Virus record (IMG/VR): IMGVR_UViG_3300030333_000498
Location: 1-24,532 of that record
DNA: 24,532 nt
Reading direction: 5' to 3' (one strand)
Source of the DNA: a virus
How positions within the stretch are numbered: position 1 is the stretch's first letter; every line of letters begins with the position of its first letter. Positions 23,391-24,532 of this stretch are shown here, piece by piece. A model generated the notes under the pieces. That model was not told the origin of the DNA and searched no databases. It worked only from the letters and a program-made list of their open reading frames with translations. The position numbers and the translations under genes are program-made.

Positions 23391-24532
23391 AAAATATATA
23401 AGTGCTAATATAGCATATCAAACAGATACCTTCGGAGCTTGGGTCGAAAGAACCAACCAAATGGTATTTGATATGTCTGAAAGAGTTGTTACCTCTCAGG
23501 TCAATTCTATAGGTGCAGCCACAACAGGTAACGTTGTTATCACATCCAATGTTTGGAATAGTGATACTTCTGCATACGTAAATTCTACTGGTGGTGTATT
23601 ACAAGCTAATACATTAACAGCATATGGAGATTTACGTGGTGGTTCTGTAGATACACCGGCTGTATTAGTTGTATCATCTAATTCACATTTATCAGGTAAT
23701 ACAACACATGGTGTAGTTGCTGTTACATCAAATACTACATACGGAGCTGGTAGAATAACTACAAAAGGTGATTATGTAGATATGCAGTCTACAAACACTT
23801 TTGTTAATGGTTCTTTATTACAAGTAAGTTCAAATGTTCATATTAATAGTACATCAACAAATGCTTCTATTAATGCTACAACAACACACATTGATGGTAC
23901 TACTTTAAATCTTAAAGGAACAACTTTAAACGCAAACTATGATAATATCGTAGTCACTGCTAACGATCAATCATTTAAATCAAATTCATCTGTTACAGCC
24001 TTCATGATAGATTATGATGGAACATCAACAGGCATTAGTATTCCTGCTGGTAATACATTTGTAGTAGATGCTGATGAAACTACATTTAACGCTAACGTAT
24101 CATTAGGTAGTGCTAATGATGATACTGTATCATTCTTATCAGAAGTAGATACTGGTATTAATCCTGTAAGCAATACTTTAAGCTTAGGTTTAAACGACGC
24201 TAGATGGATTATTAAAGCAAATAATATTAATGTAAGCACAGACTTAACTGTTAGTGGTAATTCTGTATTAGGATCCAATTCTTCAGATGCATTGGGTGTA
24301 AATGCTAAAATAAATACAAATGTAATTCCATCAGCAAATGGAACAAAGTCATTAGGTAATACATCTCTAAGATGGGATGGTCAGTTTGATGATTTAACAG
24401 CAGATGATTTAACTGTAGATGCTAATGCATCGGTAACAGGTCACTTAGCTGTAACTGCTACATCTGTTCTTTCAAATACATTAACTGTAGCAGGCGCTAC
24501 ACAAATAAACAATACATTAGCTGCTGGTAATA
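23380..24532 (+). CDS. Tail fibre-like protein, N-terminal part (runs off right edge)
   Basis: The ATG is at 23380, overlapping the preceding gene; 384 codons are visible and the frame is open at the window end. The start reads MADKKYISANIAYQTDTFGA, then WVERTNQMVFDMSERVVTSQ, a motif I recall at the head of fibre-type proteins in marine T4-like phages. The rest is beta-rich, poor in charged residues and full of N/T/S/G/V, as expected of fibrous trimers. From about residue 265 two units share an 'SLG..xxRW' turn followed by '(D)LTV.....V.G' strands: NTLSLGLNDARWI and GTKSLGNTSLRWDG. A receptor-binding tip, if any, lies beyond the window. Confidence 0.75.
   Translation, partial: MADKKYISANIAYQTDTFGAWVERTNQMVFDMSERVVTSQVNSIGAATTGNVVITSNVWNSDTSAYVNSTGGVLQANTLTAYGDLRGGSVDTPAVLVVSSNSHLSGNTTHGVVAVTSNTTYGAGRITTKGDYVDMQSTNTFVNGSLLQVSSNVHINSTSTNASINATTTHIDGTTLNLKGTTLNANYDNIVVTANDQSFKSNSSVTAFMIDYDGTSTGISIPAGNTFVVDADETTFNANVSLGSANDDTVSFLSEVDTGINPVSNTLSLGLNDARWIIKANNINVSTDLTVSGNSVLGSNSSDALGVNAKINTNVIPSANGTKSLGNTSLRWDGQFDDLTADDLTVDANASVTGHLAVTATSVLSNTLTVAGATQINNTLAAGN

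Overview
The window is a densely packed, AT-rich stretch of a T4-like contractile-tailed phage genome (Caudoviricetes, myovirus morphology). Almost every gene is a tail or baseplate part, genes abut or overlap by a few bases, and TATAAATA-type late promoter boxes sit at gene starts. The domain styles are those of marine T4-like phages such as cyanophages and pelagiphages: a spike without a lysozyme domain, a DUF4815-type giant structural protein, Gly-rich modules inside baseplate wedge proteins, and a fibre beginning with a 'DTFGAWVERTNQ' motif. The low GC content would suit a SAR11-type or similar marine host, but the host cannot be read from the sequence.

Layout. Two divergent transcription units meet at about 3602-3627. 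Leftward (minus strand, 3601 down to 1) come the head completion protein gp4, a 204-aa conserved protein of unknown role, a gp54-like tail-tube initiator, a gp26-family hub/chaperone protein, a short ORF that appears to be reached from gp26 by a programmed -1 frameshift, a 123-aa two-helix membrane protein, and the N-terminus of a probable tape-measure protein that leaves the window. Rightward (plus strand, 3628 to 24532) come gp48 (tube cap), gp53 (wedge), a gp27-like hub, the gp5 spike, a 103-aa coiled-coil protein, a 236-aa Leu-Pro-rich protein, gp25, gp6, gp7, gp8, a 1459-aa DUF4815-type protein, a 670-aa protein that looks like the detached C-terminal part of that family, an 84-aa coiled-coil protein, and a tail-fibre protein that runs off the right edge.

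How they work together. gp27 and gp5 form the central hub and spike, gp48 and gp54 start the tail tube on that hub, gp53, gp25, gp6, gp7 and gp8 form the wedges, and the large proteins downstream are likely peripheral baseplate or fibre parts. The gp26-family protein and its frameshifted form are best explained as a chaperone pair for the tape measure encoded just downstream. No tRNA, CRISPR array, insertion sequence or integrase was seen, and no stretch over 300 bases lacks a gene.

The most notable item is at 858-1049 on the minus strand: a T TTT TTT slippery heptamer four codons from the gp26-family stop, followed by a 7+4 bp hairpin, opening a -1 frame that continues for 61 codons.
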